Counted from the first letter of the stretch, positions 1 through 6,948 are shown. The stretch: DNA of 9,626 nucleotides from Gammaproteobacteria bacterium (GCA_029243665.1 JAQWRO010000013.1:1-9626); one strand, 5' to 3'. Translations and numbers: made by a program. The notes: generated by a model not told the origin, from the sequence alone.

Positions 1-722
1 TTGATGGTCTGCTCAATCACTCTAGGGCCTGTAAAGCCAATGAGTGCCTTTGGTTCTGCAATATTAACATCACCCAGCATAGCTAATGAAGCAGCCACGC
101 CACCTGTCGTTGGATTGGTAAGCACAGAAATAAATGGCAACCCTTGTCGACCAAGTTCACCGACCAATGCAGAGACTTTAGCCATCTGTAATAATGAAAT
201 GACACCCTCTTGCATACGAGCGCCTCCAGAAGCACTGAAGCAAACAACAGGCATCCGATGTTTAATTGCATACATGACAGCCAATCTAAAACGTTCGCCT
301 ACTGCACTATCCATGGAACCACCAATATATTTAAACTCAAAGGCACATGCTGCTACATCAATGTCATTTAATTTGCCAAAGCCAGCTATTAAAGCAGCAT
401 CTTCGCCAGTCAATTTCTTAGCTTGCTTGATTCTATCTTGATAAGATTTTAAATCTTTAAATTTAAGGTGGTCTTTACTCTTAACATTTGCACCAATCTC
501 TTTAAAAGTATCAATGTCAAAAAAGTGCTCTAAACGAGTTCTTGCAGACCAATAGCCATGATGGCCACATTTGATACACACCATTTTATTTAAATGATAG
601 TCGGGATTGTATACTGGTTGCATACACCCCATACACTGAACCCAAACGCCATCTGGTACAGCTTGTTTGTTAACTTTTTTTAGTCCAGGTATTATTTTTG
701 ATAACCAACCCATAATAATCAT
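1..722 (-). CDS. accD: Acetyl-CoA carboxylase carboxyltransferase subunit beta, N-terminal 240 codons (C-terminus off window)
   Basis: AccD is the beta half of the carboxyltransferase of acetyl-CoA carboxylase. With AccA it moves the carboxyl group from carboxybiotin to acetyl-CoA to make malonyl-CoA, the first step of cytoplasmic fatty-acid synthesis. The minus-strand translation shows the family's N-terminal zinc ribbon (C30, C33, C49, C52, with GHH after the last Cys). It continues through SASGGARMQEG and TNPTTGGVAAS to AEPKALIGFTGPRVIEQT, which are typical AccD core motifs. E. coli AccD has about 304 residues, so roughly the last 60 lie beyond position 1. Two in-frame ATGs are possible. 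The one at 722 (MIIMGW) has AAGG close upstream (730-727). The one at 713 gives MGWLSK, which looks more like the usual MSW start but lies 13 bases from that AAGG. I chose 722. The gene diverges from everything else in the window and is a housekeeping flank. Confidence 0.96.
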   Translation of the reverse strand, partial: MIIMGWLSKIIPGLKKVNKQAVPDGVWVQCMGCMQPVYNPDYHLNKMVCIKCGHHGYWSARTRLEHFFDIDTFKEIGANVKSKDHLKFKDLKSYQDRIKQAKKLTGEDAALIAGFGKLNDIDVAACAFEFKYIGGSMDSAVGERFRLAVMYAIKHRMPVVCFSASGGARMQEGVISLLQMAKVSALVGELGRQGLPFISVLTNPTTGGVAASLAMLGDVNIAEPKALIGFTGPRVIEQTI

Positions 723-762
723 ATTACCTTAAACAAACACGCTGTTCAATTTAAAGTGTCTC

Positions 763-787
763 TCCTGTCTAAAGAATTTAGACAGGA
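763..787. repeat. Perfect 11-bp inverted repeat with 3-base loop
   Basis: TCCTGTCTAAA (763-773) and TTTAGACAGGA (777-787) are exact reverse complements separated by GAA. The element lies between the divergent starts of accD and the 80-aa gene. Neither strand has a run of T after it, so it is not a standard intrinsic terminator. It could be an operator, an RNA hairpin in a leader, or a dispersed genomic repeat. The sequence alone does not decide. Confidence 0.8.
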
Positions 788-829
788 TTAAGATTAAATT
801 AAGCTTACAATATTAAGTTGCTAATTTAA
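787..829 (+). promoter_or_regulatory. TTAA-rich promoter region, possible PmrA-like tandem box, and RBS for the 80-aa gene
   Basis: ATTAAG (787-792) and ATTAAG (798-803) form a direct repeat with an 11-bp period, the geometry of the PmrA box CTTAAT-N5-CTTAAT. More TTAA sites lie at 794, 813 and 826. TACAAT at 806-811 could be a -10 box and is only 2 bp from the second repeat. This spacing differs from the 10 bp seen at the two other candidate boxes in the window, so the assignment is weak. AAGG at 828-831 then serves as ribosome binding site for ATG 840. Confidence 0.35.
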
Positions 830-839
830 GGTAACCACT

Positions 840-1082
840 ATGAAGATATACCCTAACAAGAAAAACGAAGCAATTAAAGCAAGTAGAGATACATCATCAT
901 CGAGGCCCATGAAAAGTCAGTTATCTTTGCTTGATCCTGCATTACTAGAAAAATCACAAATTGCTTATCCACCAACATCTGGCTCATCATTTTTTCATTC
1001 AACAAGCAGTGAAATGATGTCACGAGAAAGAAATTGTAACGACAAATCATCAGATGCTTTTGAAAAGATAGATCTAAATTAA
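840..1082 (+). CDS. Small orphan protein, 80 aa, unknown function
   Basis: I do not recognise this protein. It starts at ATG 840 after TTTAAGGT, with a 7-9 base spacing that fits a ribosome binding site, which supports translation. It is hydrophilic, rich in Ser, Lys and Asp/Glu, and has no signal peptide or membrane segment. Serine clusters occur near residues 19-21 and 49-57. The stop at 1080-1082 is 80 bases before clpB, but clpB has its own promoter-like sequence, so the two need not be co-transcribed. The polar, Ser/Glu-rich C-terminal part would be compatible with a type IV secretion substrate, but that is a loose compositional argument. A spurious open reading frame cannot be excluded. 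An overlapping minus-strand frame (874-1128) lacks comparable start signals. Confidence 0.5.
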   Translation: MKIYPNKKNEAIKASRDTSSSRPMKSQLSLLDPALLEKSQIAYPPTSGSSFFHSTSSEMMSRERNCNDKSSDAFEKIDLN

Positions 1083-1111
1083 TAAATTTATCAGTAAAAA
1101 CAGCACCCTGA

Positions 1112-1155
1112 CTTGAAATATCTATCAATTGACACTATACCCAATAATAAGAGAG
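1112..1155 (+). promoter_or_regulatory. Candidate clpB promoter and ribosome binding site
   Basis: TTGAAA (1113-1118) and TATACC (1136-1141) are separated by 17 bp, which fits a sigma-70 promoter with a weak -10. The overlapping CTTGAAA (1112-1118) matches the heat-shock sigma-32 -35 element. The nearest CCC-containing -10 candidate (CCCAAT, 1140-1145) is 21 bp away, longer than normal for sigma-32. AAGAGAG (1149-1155), 7 bases before ATG 1163, is the likely ribosome binding site. Confidence 0.45.
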
Positions 1156-1162
1156 ATCAATT

Positions 1163-3658
1163 ATGGATACATTTGCATTTACACAACCTTTTGAAAAAAT
1201 ATTAACCCAGGCCCAACAACTTGCCAGTCAACAACAGCATACGCAAGTGGAAGCCATGCATGTATTACAAGCATCACTTATGGTCGATGCACCTAAGCAA
1301 TGGCTGATGCAGGCAGGCGCCAACATTGAAGCCCTTGAATCAGCGCTAACCAAAGCCTTACACTTAAAACCAAATGGCGCCCTTCAAGGCATTGATCCCA
1401 ACTTACAAAAATTATTACAAAGCGCTCAAACGCTTGCTAAGAAACAAAAAGACCAATACATTTCTACAGATACTTTTTTACTTGCCCTCCTTCAAAGTAA
1501 AGATGAGGCAGCGCAACTGATTAAAGCATCTGGTGTGACTGAAAGCACTTTTGAATCTGTGATGCAAGAACACCGCCAAGGCCAGTCGATCCAAAGCCCT
1601 TTGGACGATGCTTTGGATGAAACATTGGCACAGTATACTCTGGATGTCACCGAACAAGCACAAAAAGGCCTACTTGACCCTGTGATTGGGCGTGACGAAG
1701 AAATTAGACGCACCATTCAAGTCTTACAACGAAGAACCAAAAATAACCCCGTTTTAATTGGCGCTCCAGGCGTTGGGAAAACAGCCATTGTCGAAGGTCT
1801 AGCCCAACGCATGATCAATGGCGAAGTCCCAGAAGGCCTCAAACAAAAGCGCTTGTTAGCATTAGACATGGCTGCCATGGTTGCTGGTGCTAAATACCGA
1901 GGGGAGTTTGAAGAACGATTGAAAGGTGTTTTAAGAGCCATCTCCAAAGCCAACGGCCAAATCATTCTCTTTATCGATGAAATGCATACCATGGTCGGTG
2001 CAGGTAAAACTGAAGGTGCCATGGATGCAGGTAATATGCTCAAACCTGCCCTCGCCCGTGGCGAGCTTCACTGCATTGGTGCAACAACCCTAGATGAGCA
2101 TCGTCAGTATATTGAAAAAGACGCTGCTTTAGAACGAAGGTTCCAAAAAGTCATGGTTCACCCACCAAGCGTTGAAGACACCATTGCCATCCTAAGAGGC
2201 ATTAAAGAACGCTATGAACTTCACCATGGGGTAACCATCAGAGATGAAGCCATCATTGCTGCTGCCACTCAATCTGAGCGTTATATCACTGACCGCAACT
2301 TACCTGATAAAGCCATCGATTTAATGGATGAGGCTGCAAGCCAACTTCGCATGTCCATTGACTCTAAACCTGATGCCCTTGAAAAAATTTCAAGAAGACT
2401 CATTCAAAAGAAAATTGAGCGCGAAGCACTTAAAAAAGACGATCAAGCCGTTGAGGCACTTAAAAAATTAGATGATGACATTCAAGTCTTAGAAAAAGAA
2501 CATGCAGGCCTGGATGAACAATGGCAAGGTGAAAAAGCACGCCTCAAACAAACCCAAATACAGCAAGAACAACTGGACCAAGCTAGAATCCAATTGGAAC
2601 AAGCCAATCGTGATGGCGATTTAAGTAAAATGTCAGAACTACAATATGGCACCATTCCAACCTTAGAAAAGCAATTAAAGGCGCAAAAAGATTCACAAGA
2701 TGAATCCCCGCTTCTGCGTCACTGGATTGGTTCTGAAGAAATCAATGAAGTCATTGCCAAATGGACAGGCATTCCAGTTCAAAAGTTGATGACCAGTGAC
2801 AAAGCCAAGCTATTACACTTAGAAGATACCCTTCACCAATCAGTGATTGGTCAAGAAAAAGCCATTACTGCGGTAGCCAATGCCGTTAGACGTTCACGCT
2901 CAGGGCTTTCTGACCCGCATAAACCCATTGGTTCCTTCTTGTTTTTAGGCCCAACTGGGGTTGGTAAAACAGAAGTCTGTCGTTCATTAGCCAAATACCT
3001 TTTTGATCGTGAAGATGCGATGATTCGGATTGATATGTCTGAATACATGGAAAAACATTCTGTTTCAAGATTGATTGGTGCCCCACCCGGCTATGTCGGC
3101 TATGATGCAGGCGGCTATTTAACCGAAGCGGTAAGACGCAACCCCCACTGTGTTGTCCTCCTAGACGAAGTTGAAAAAGCCCACCCAGATGTATTTCATA
3201 CGCTTCTTCAGGTATTGGATGATGGCAGACTGACGGATGGTCAAGGTAGAACGGTTAATTTTCGTCAATCACTGGTCATCATGACTTCTAACCTTGGTCA
3301 AGGGGATGTTGATTATATGCCAGCCTTACACAAGCATTTTCCACCTGAGTTTATTAACCGCATTGATGAAATCATTCGGTTTGAATCCCTCTCAGATGAA
3401 GATTTAAACCAAATTGTTGGGTTACAATTAAAACGGGTTGAAAAACGCTTACATGAACAAGACATTGGTTTAACCGTGGATGCGAAGGTACTACCCTATT
3501 TAGCACAATTAGGTGACACCCAAACCTTTGGGGCAAGGCCTATTAAGCGCTTGATTCAGCAATACATTGAAAACCCATTGGCTACTAAAATCTTAGATAA
3601 GCCTGAAAATCATTATACCATTGGCCTTAAAAAAGATCAGATCATTATTAAGCCTTAG
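1163..3658 (+). CDS. clpB: ATP-dependent disaggregase chaperone ClpB (Hsp100)
   Basis: ClpB is a hexameric cytoplasmic AAA+ chaperone that, with DnaK/DnaJ/GrpE, threads proteins out of aggregates after heat or other stress. Domains run in order. There is a Clp N-domain (about 1-140). The first AAA+ module has Walker A GAPGVGKT (200-207, K206) and Walker B with D272/E273. A long charged coiled-coil middle domain (about 395-520) distinguishes ClpB from ClpA. The second AAA+ module has Walker A GPTGVGKT (596-603, K602), Walker B D668/E669, sensor TSN at 708-710 and arginine finger R733 in EFINRID. The length is 831 aa against 857 in E. coli. By comparison with the E. coli protein from memory, about 14 residues are missing between TSNLG and PEFINRID, and the usual Arg in FRPEF is Pro (P727). 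All ATPase residues are present, so an active enzyme is expected. It has no IGF/IGL-type ClpP loop that I can see. Confidence 0.98.
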   Translation: MDTFAFTQPFEKILTQAQQLASQQQHTQVEAMHVLQASLMVDAPKQWLMQAGANIEALESALTKALHLKPNGALQGIDPNLQKLLQSAQTLAKKQKDQYISTDTFLLALLQSKDEAAQLIKASGVTESTFESVMQEHRQGQSIQSPLDDALDETLAQYTLDVTEQAQKGLLDPVIGRDEEIRRTIQVLQRRTKNNPVLIGAPGVGKTAIVEGLAQRMINGEVPEGLKQKRLLALDMAAMVAGAKYRGEFEERLKGVLRAISKANGQIILFIDEMHTMVGAGKTEGAMDAGNMLKPALARGELHCIGATTLDEHRQYIEKDAALERRFQKVMVHPPSVEDTIAILRGIKERYELHHGVTIRDEAIIAAATQSERYITDRNLPDKAIDLMDEAASQLRMSIDSKPDALEKISRRLIQKKIEREALKKDDQAVEALKKLDDDIQVLEKEHAGLDEQWQGEKARLKQTQIQQEQLDQARIQLEQANRDGDLSKMSELQYGTIPTLEKQLKAQKDSQDESPLLRHWIGSEEINEVIAKWTGIPVQKLMTSDKAKLLHLEDTLHQSVIGQEKAITAVANAVRRSRSGLSDPHKPIGSFLFLGPTGVGKTEVCRSLAKYLFDREDAMIRIDMSEYMEKHSVSRLIGAPPGYVGYDAGGYLTEAVRRNPHCVVLLDEVEKAHPDVFHTLLQVLDDGRLTDGQGRTVNFRQSLVIMTSNLGQGDVDYMPALHKHFPPEFINRIDEIIRFESLSDEDLNQIVGLQLKRVEKRLHEQDIGLTVDAKVLPYLAQLGDTQTFGARPIKRLIQQYIENPLATKILDKPENHYTIGLKKDQIIIKP

Positions 3659-3805
3659 TGTATTTCAGTCATATTCTACTCTCTTCATGATGGTCAAAGT
3701 CACTTAGAGATAACTAAATCAAAAGAGTATAAAATGGAAGGAAACGGCTGGCTTAGATAATGACCCTGCGTCTCTTCCAATATTATGTAACTTATTTAGG
3801 TAATA

Positions 3806-3838
3806 GCTAATCTTTTCTTAAGGATTCATTGATATAAT
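3806..3838 (+). promoter_or_regulatory. Candidate promoter of the 501-aa gene with PmrA-like box
   Basis: A perfect -10 box TATAAT lies at 3833-3838, 35 bases before ATG 3873. Upstream, GCTAAT (3806-3811) and CTTAAG (3817-3822) are spaced by 5 bases, the same geometry as the PmrA box CTTAAT-N5-CTTAAT. The first half-site matches 4 of 6 and the second 5 of 6. CTTAAG ends exactly 10 bp before the -10 box, the same distance as at 6888-6909. No good -35 hexamer is present, as expected for an activator-dependent promoter. Confidence 0.5.
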
Positions 3839-3844
3839 CAATGA
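3826..3844. promoter_or_regulatory. Palindrome overlapping the -10 box of the 501-aa gene
   Basis: TCATTGAT (3826-3833) and ATCAATGA (3837-3844) are perfect 8-bp arms around ATA. The palindrome covers the TATAAT at 3833-3838, so a dimeric repressor bound here would block RNA polymerase. It is AT-rich, so a chance origin is possible, and no specific regulator can be named. Confidence 0.4.
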
Positions 3845-3872
3845 TATAACATATAAAAAGAAGAATACGCCA

Positions 3873-5378
3873 ATGTTTAAAGGAAATGAATTAAAATATT
3901 ACATCGAATTAGCAAATAAAATTGAAACAATGAGATTGTCTCAAGAAATCTTCCTATTAGATCAATTGATTGAAGACTTAGATGGGTTTGACCCTTTTGG
4001 TTTTGAAACGCTGAATGACTTAGATGTTTTAAAGATAGATCATAGAGCCTATCAAAAAACAAACCCCATGGTCATCACCTTTTTAGATGCCATAAAACAT
4101 GAAACAACACTTGAAAGTTTTATAAAAGATCTACGTCAACATGACTATACTGATGCTCAAGTTGAAGATTTTAAAGCATACCCACTACTTAATAATGAAG
4201 ATTTTATAAGTGCTAGACATAAAACACATATCATACAAATGATCAATTTTAAAACAATAGACCCTGCACGAGTAGAAACAGCGCTTCTTTTAGAGCGTTA
4301 TCAAGTTGAAAACCCTATCGTTGCAAAATTGATTCAACTAAAATATGAATCAACTTTGGGTTACTATAATGTATTTGAATATACACATAAGAAAAATAAA
4401 TACATTGATTCTTTAGTTGTATCTAATGATGAAGCATTACTTCATTCGATTGGAACCTGTCCACTTTTTGATGACATTCATTTATCAAAAGATGTACAAA
4501 AACGAGTTTTATTTAAACTGGTCAATGGTATGGACTATTTAAAATTAAGTCACAACCCCTATCGCACAAAATTGATTCAAGCACTAGACTTTAATCCAAT
4601 TACTCAAAAAGTATTTAAGGCTTATCTCGATAAGATCCCAATGACTGAATTAATCAAATCATTAGAAGACCAATCATTTACAAGTGAAGAAATTAATGAG
4701 TTTGCAAAAAGTGAACTTTTCAAAATACCTGTTTTTTATACTAAAAAAGAACAACATCAGTTAATTTCAATATTCACATATGGAAAAAATGGCAAAAAAA
4801 TTAGACACCTATCAGAATACCAAGATCTTTTTTCGACATCAGAAAATCTTGTACAATTGTTTTTGAAAAAAGACGTCGACCATTCTGAATGTCAAAAACT
4901 GATTGATAAGCTACAACATATGCATGGTGAAAAATTTCTAACGAAATATCGAAAAAACGAACTTCAAAAGGTTGTTACTTCCTTTCTAAACAATGGTATC
5001 GATCGATCAAACTTAAAATATCTAATTAAGTTTAATCAGAGTATCATGTCTAAATTTAAAAAAACAAAAAACGATTTGATTCGATGTAACACCCTTTTAT
5101 ATTCGAAAGGATTTAAATATATCCATCATGAGACACTCGTGTCTTATTTTGAACAAACTAAAAAATCATTGTCTGAATTTGACTATTTAAATCAACGCAT
5201 TGATCAAGATGATCGACGTATTTATTTAAATGGCAATTATGATGAAAGTGGTCACACAACAACTTCACCATTAACCGTTAATTCAGAAGGTTCATTGTTT
5301 AGCTCAGATAATGAAAACACGAGTAGCATTGATGACTATTCAGCTTCATCTGGTGACAATAAACATTCTTTAAGCTAA
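3873..5378 (+). CDS. Unknown protein, 501 aa, candidate secreted effector
   Basis: I do not recognise this protein. The frame is open for 501 codons with consistent AT-rich codon use, and has a promoter with a perfect -10 and a purine-rich AAAAAGAAG upstream of ATG 3873. The product is soluble: no signal peptide and no membrane segment. Residues 1 to about 445 are rich in Lys, Leu, Ile, Phe and Asp/Glu in patterns suggesting alpha helices. Residues from about 455 to 501 change sharply to Ser, Thr, Asn, Asp and Gly and are probably disordered, with a Ser/Asp-rich polar tail. Polar flexible C-termini are common in Dot/Icm substrates, but this is only suggestive. The 126-aa gene begins 25 bases after its stop and probably shares the transcript. 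The gene's neighbours carry host-type motifs, which is the main reason to consider it an effector. Confidence 0.85.
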   Translation: MFKGNELKYYIELANKIETMRLSQEIFLLDQLIEDLDGFDPFGFETLNDLDVLKIDHRAYQKTNPMVITFLDAIKHETTLESFIKDLRQHDYTDAQVEDFKAYPLLNNEDFISARHKTHIIQMINFKTIDPARVETALLLERYQVENPIVAKLIQLKYESTLGYYNVFEYTHKKNKYIDSLVVSNDEALLHSIGTCPLFDDIHLSKDVQKRVLFKLVNGMDYLKLSHNPYRTKLIQALDFNPITQKVFKAYLDKIPMTELIKSLEDQSFTSEEINEFAKSELFKIPVFYTKKEQHQLISIFTYGKNGKKIRHLSEYQDLFSTSENLVQLFLKKDVDHSECQKLIDKLQHMHGEKFLTKYRKNELQKVVTSFLNNGIDRSNLKYLIKFNQSIMSKFKKTKNDLIRCNTLLYSKGFKYIHHETLVSYFEQTKKSLSEFDYLNQRIDQDDRRIYLNGNYDESGHTTTSPLTVNSEGSLFSSDNENTSSIDDYSASSGDNKHSLS

Positions 5379-5403
5379 AACCAATCTATGTTAGTCTTAG
5401 CAA

Positions 5404-5784
5404 ATGGAATTAGATGATACCGTCAAAGAATTTAATCAAGTGATTGATGCCTATCGAAAAAGGCTACAACATTTTAAAAACACCCAGCAGCGACAAGCCT
5501 ATAGAAAACATGCTCAGTTACTCCAGCAATTAATCTTAGAATTTATAGAGGACTATGCTGATCTACTGGAACTCAATCCCAAAGTGGAAGCTTCACTGTA
5601 TGTGACACATATACTAGCGACACCTATAGCAGCATCGACATTTTTACCAAAAGCGGCACCAACAGCAGATGATGTCTTACCAACAGCAACTACCCTAAGA
5701 ACAACTTATGTAGACAATGCTGAGGTGCTTGATGATATGTACAGCGATGATATCGAACCTAACTACTGCTGTAACATCAGCTAG
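5404..5784 (+). CDS. Small coiled-coil protein ending in a CaaX-type prenylation motif (CCNIS), candidate effector
   Basis: The family is not recognised. Residues 1 to about 60 are highly charged and helical with Leu/Gln-rich heptad-like spacing, so a coiled coil or helical bundle is likely. Residues 60-100 are Ala/Thr/Pro-rich, and the tail is acidic. The last residues are Y121, C122, C123, N124, I125, S126. C123-N-I-S fits the eukaryotic CaaX box (Cys, any, aliphatic, X), where a final Ser favours farnesyltransferase. The preceding C122 resembles the palmitoylated Cys next to the CaaX box in some Ras/Rho proteins. Host prenylation of bacterial effectors is known from Legionella (for example AnkB). 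Bacteria lack protein farnesyltransferase, so the signal would work only in a host. An in-frame stop at 5398-5400 fixes ATG 5404 as the first possible ATG. No good ribosome binding site is visible. It follows the 501-aa gene by 25 bases. Confidence 0.75.
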   Translation: MELDDTVKEFNQVIDAYRKRLQHFKNTQQRQAYRKHAQLLQQLILEFIEDYADLLELNPKVEASLYVTHILATPIAASTFLPKAAPTADDVLPTATTLRTTYVDNAEVLDDMYSDDIEPNYCCNIS

Positions 5785-5799
5785 ATCATCAAAAAATGA

Positions 5800-5840
5800 C
5801 TTAAGGATATTACGCAATTATGCTAAATTATATTCTTAAG
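5800..5840 (+). promoter_or_regulatory. CTTAAG half-sites upstream of the 319-aa gene
   Basis: CTTAAG occurs at 5800-5805 and again at 5835-5840. The same hexamer forms the downstream half of the tandem boxes before the 501-aa and 846-aa genes. No partner hexamer lies 11 bp upstream of either copy and no convincing -10 follows at 10 bp, so this may be only a half-site or chance. TGCTAAATT (5821-5829) could be an extended -10. Confidence 0.2.
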
Positions 5841-6799
5841 TGGCTTTATTAACATCTATGAACATTATAAACAACATTATACATAAGCTTAAATCTCTAC
5901 GTTCATGCTCTACTGATGAGATAAAAGATTATTTAGCCCTAGAACCAAGTTTTCAAATAGCACTTGCTTATTTGATTGAATATGACAGTGGTAGGCATAC
6001 ATCATTGTCTGATTGGTTAGTCACTTTATGTCAGGACCAACACACCCCTGAAACCAACTTTGATGTATCATTTTTTAATTACCTATTTAAACTACCTGAA
6101 TTAAGTTGGCTTGATACATGGCATACACATAATATGCTTCTTAAAACCAAACCCAATAAAACTTTATTGGACCTGATGGGTTACTTACTAGACAAGCCTC
6201 ATCATACGTTAGATCTTTTCATTGACAAAATCAGACCCAATCATCATAAAAAAAATTACTATCAAAACCTCCAAAGCACTCAATCCATCTTAAACAGCCC
6301 TTTTTTAAGACACCCTGAGCTACATTTAGGAAAATCAACTGGTTTTGAAAATCCTGCCTATGATGCTTTATATTGGTCCAATGCCCTTGTTTATAATTTA
6401 AGACTACCCAATGGCTTTGATCCAAATGTCATACGTTATTCAACCTATCTTGAAATCATTGCACAAACCATCATCCAACATGATCAAACACTTAAAGCCT
6501 ATCATGACCCCTCACCGCTAGATTCATCTTTGAAGCATCCTGAAGAAGTATTGGCCTTAGATGCCATAGAAAAACACATGAAGCTCTATCGAACCATTAA
6601 AAAAGACATTATGAAACCATTGGTGCAAATGATTAATGAAAAGCGTTATCAGTTTGGGCTGGCTTATTTTGATGCTAAAGCCCTTAAAGCCATCATGCAT
6701 GCATTGGCCTCACGCACCTCAAAACCATGTCCTAAACCTTCTTTATTTGAGGTATCTGACTTACTGGATGCTACACTTAATCACTACCCAAATCCCTAA
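5840..6799 (+). CDS. Unknown protein, 319 aa, with an internal FxNPxY motif, candidate effector
   Basis: I do not recognise this protein. It is soluble, rich in Leu, His, Tyr and Lys, and appears helical throughout, with no signal peptide or membrane segment. Residues 169-174 read F-E-N-P-A-Y, matching the FxNPxY motif that receptors such as LDLR use to bind clathrin adaptors and PTB domains. The next residues make Y174-D-A-L, which also fits the YxxPhi sorting motif. The motif might instead be buried in a folded domain and have no such role. The start is uncertain. GTG 5840 gives MALLTSMN, and ATG 5858 removes six residues; neither has a strong ribosome binding site. I kept the longer form. 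The gene lies 55 bases after the CaaX gene, in the same direction, and may be part of the same transcript. Confidence 0.8.
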   Translation: MALLTSMNIINNIIHKLKSLRSCSTDEIKDYLALEPSFQIALAYLIEYDSGRHTSLSDWLVTLCQDQHTPETNFDVSFFNYLFKLPELSWLDTWHTHNMLLKTKPNKTLLDLMGYLLDKPHHTLDLFIDKIRPNHHKKNYYQNLQSTQSILNSPFLRHPELHLGKSTGFENPAYDALYWSNALVYNLRLPNGFDPNVIRYSTYLEIIAQTIIQHDQTLKAYHDPSPLDSSLKHPEEVLALDAIEKHMKLYRTIKKDIMKPLVQMINEKRYQFGLAYFDAKALKAIMHALASRTSKPCPKPSLFEVSDLLDATLNHYPNP

Positions 6800-6948
6800 C
6801 CGTTCTGGTCACCTAAAAATCACGTTAAACCCTCCTCCAAAACAACCAAAACACGCATTAAAAATAAACAAAAAGTTTTAATATAACCTTAAGATTAATC
6901 AGGCATAATTGGTTATAGAATAATAAAAAAACCTAAACGGAGAAAATT
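6800..6948. other. Intergenic region before the 846-aa gene
   Basis: The first half (6800-6870) is C- and A-rich and contains no hairpin with a T-run, so I see no clear terminator for the 319-aa gene. The second half contains the promoter and ribosome binding site of the 846-aa gene. Confidence 0.6.
6877..6943 (+). promoter_or_regulatory. Promoter of the 846-aa gene with PmrA-like tandem box and strong RBS
   Basis: TTTAAT (6877-6882), five bases, then CTTAAG (6888-6893) matches the enteric PmrA box CTTAAT-N5-CTTAAT at 10 of 12 positions. CATAAT (6904-6909) lies exactly 10 bp after the box, as TATAAT does at 3833, and TAGAAT (6916-6921) is an alternative -10. GGAGA (6939-6943), 5 bases before ATG 6949, is the best ribosome binding site in the window and fixes the start. 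PmrA is known to control many effector genes in Legionella and Coxiella. Confidence 0.55.

Larger units (their letters stand above)
3659..3872. other. Intergenic region downstream of clpB
   Basis: This stretch of 214 bases has no coding frame longer than about 10 codons and no hairpin with a T-run that would make a clear clpB terminator. Its right-hand part holds the promoter and palindrome listed separately. I see no tRNA-like fold or other RNA gene in the left-hand part. Confidence 0.7.

Noticed and set aside
1..441. 146-codon plus-strand frame at the left edge
   Set aside because: It is antisense to accD, whose motifs and zinc ribbon are clear on the minus strand.
763..787. Hairpin as an intrinsic terminator
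   Set aside because: No T-run follows on either strand, and it lies upstream of both adjacent genes rather than after a gene.
1112..1145. Classic sigma-32 heat-shock promoter for clpB
   Set aside because: CTTGAAA fits the -35 element, but the only CCC-type -10 is 21 bp away, beyond the usual spacing; kept only as a possibility within the clpB promoter entry.
1717..2043. 108-codon minus-strand frame inside clpB
   Set aside because: It is antisense to the strongly conserved first AAA+ module of ClpB, which fully explains the sequence.
5820..5852. Ten-codon leader peptide (MLNYILKWLY) before the 319-aa gene
   Set aside because: AAGGA lies 12 bases from the ATG, and there is no attenuator structure or codon bias to support a regulatory leader.
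6636..6881. 81-codon plus-strand frame overlapping the end of the 319-aa gene
   Set aside because: Mostly a shifted reading of the 319-aa gene, and its end runs into the promoter of the next gene. No ribosome binding site.
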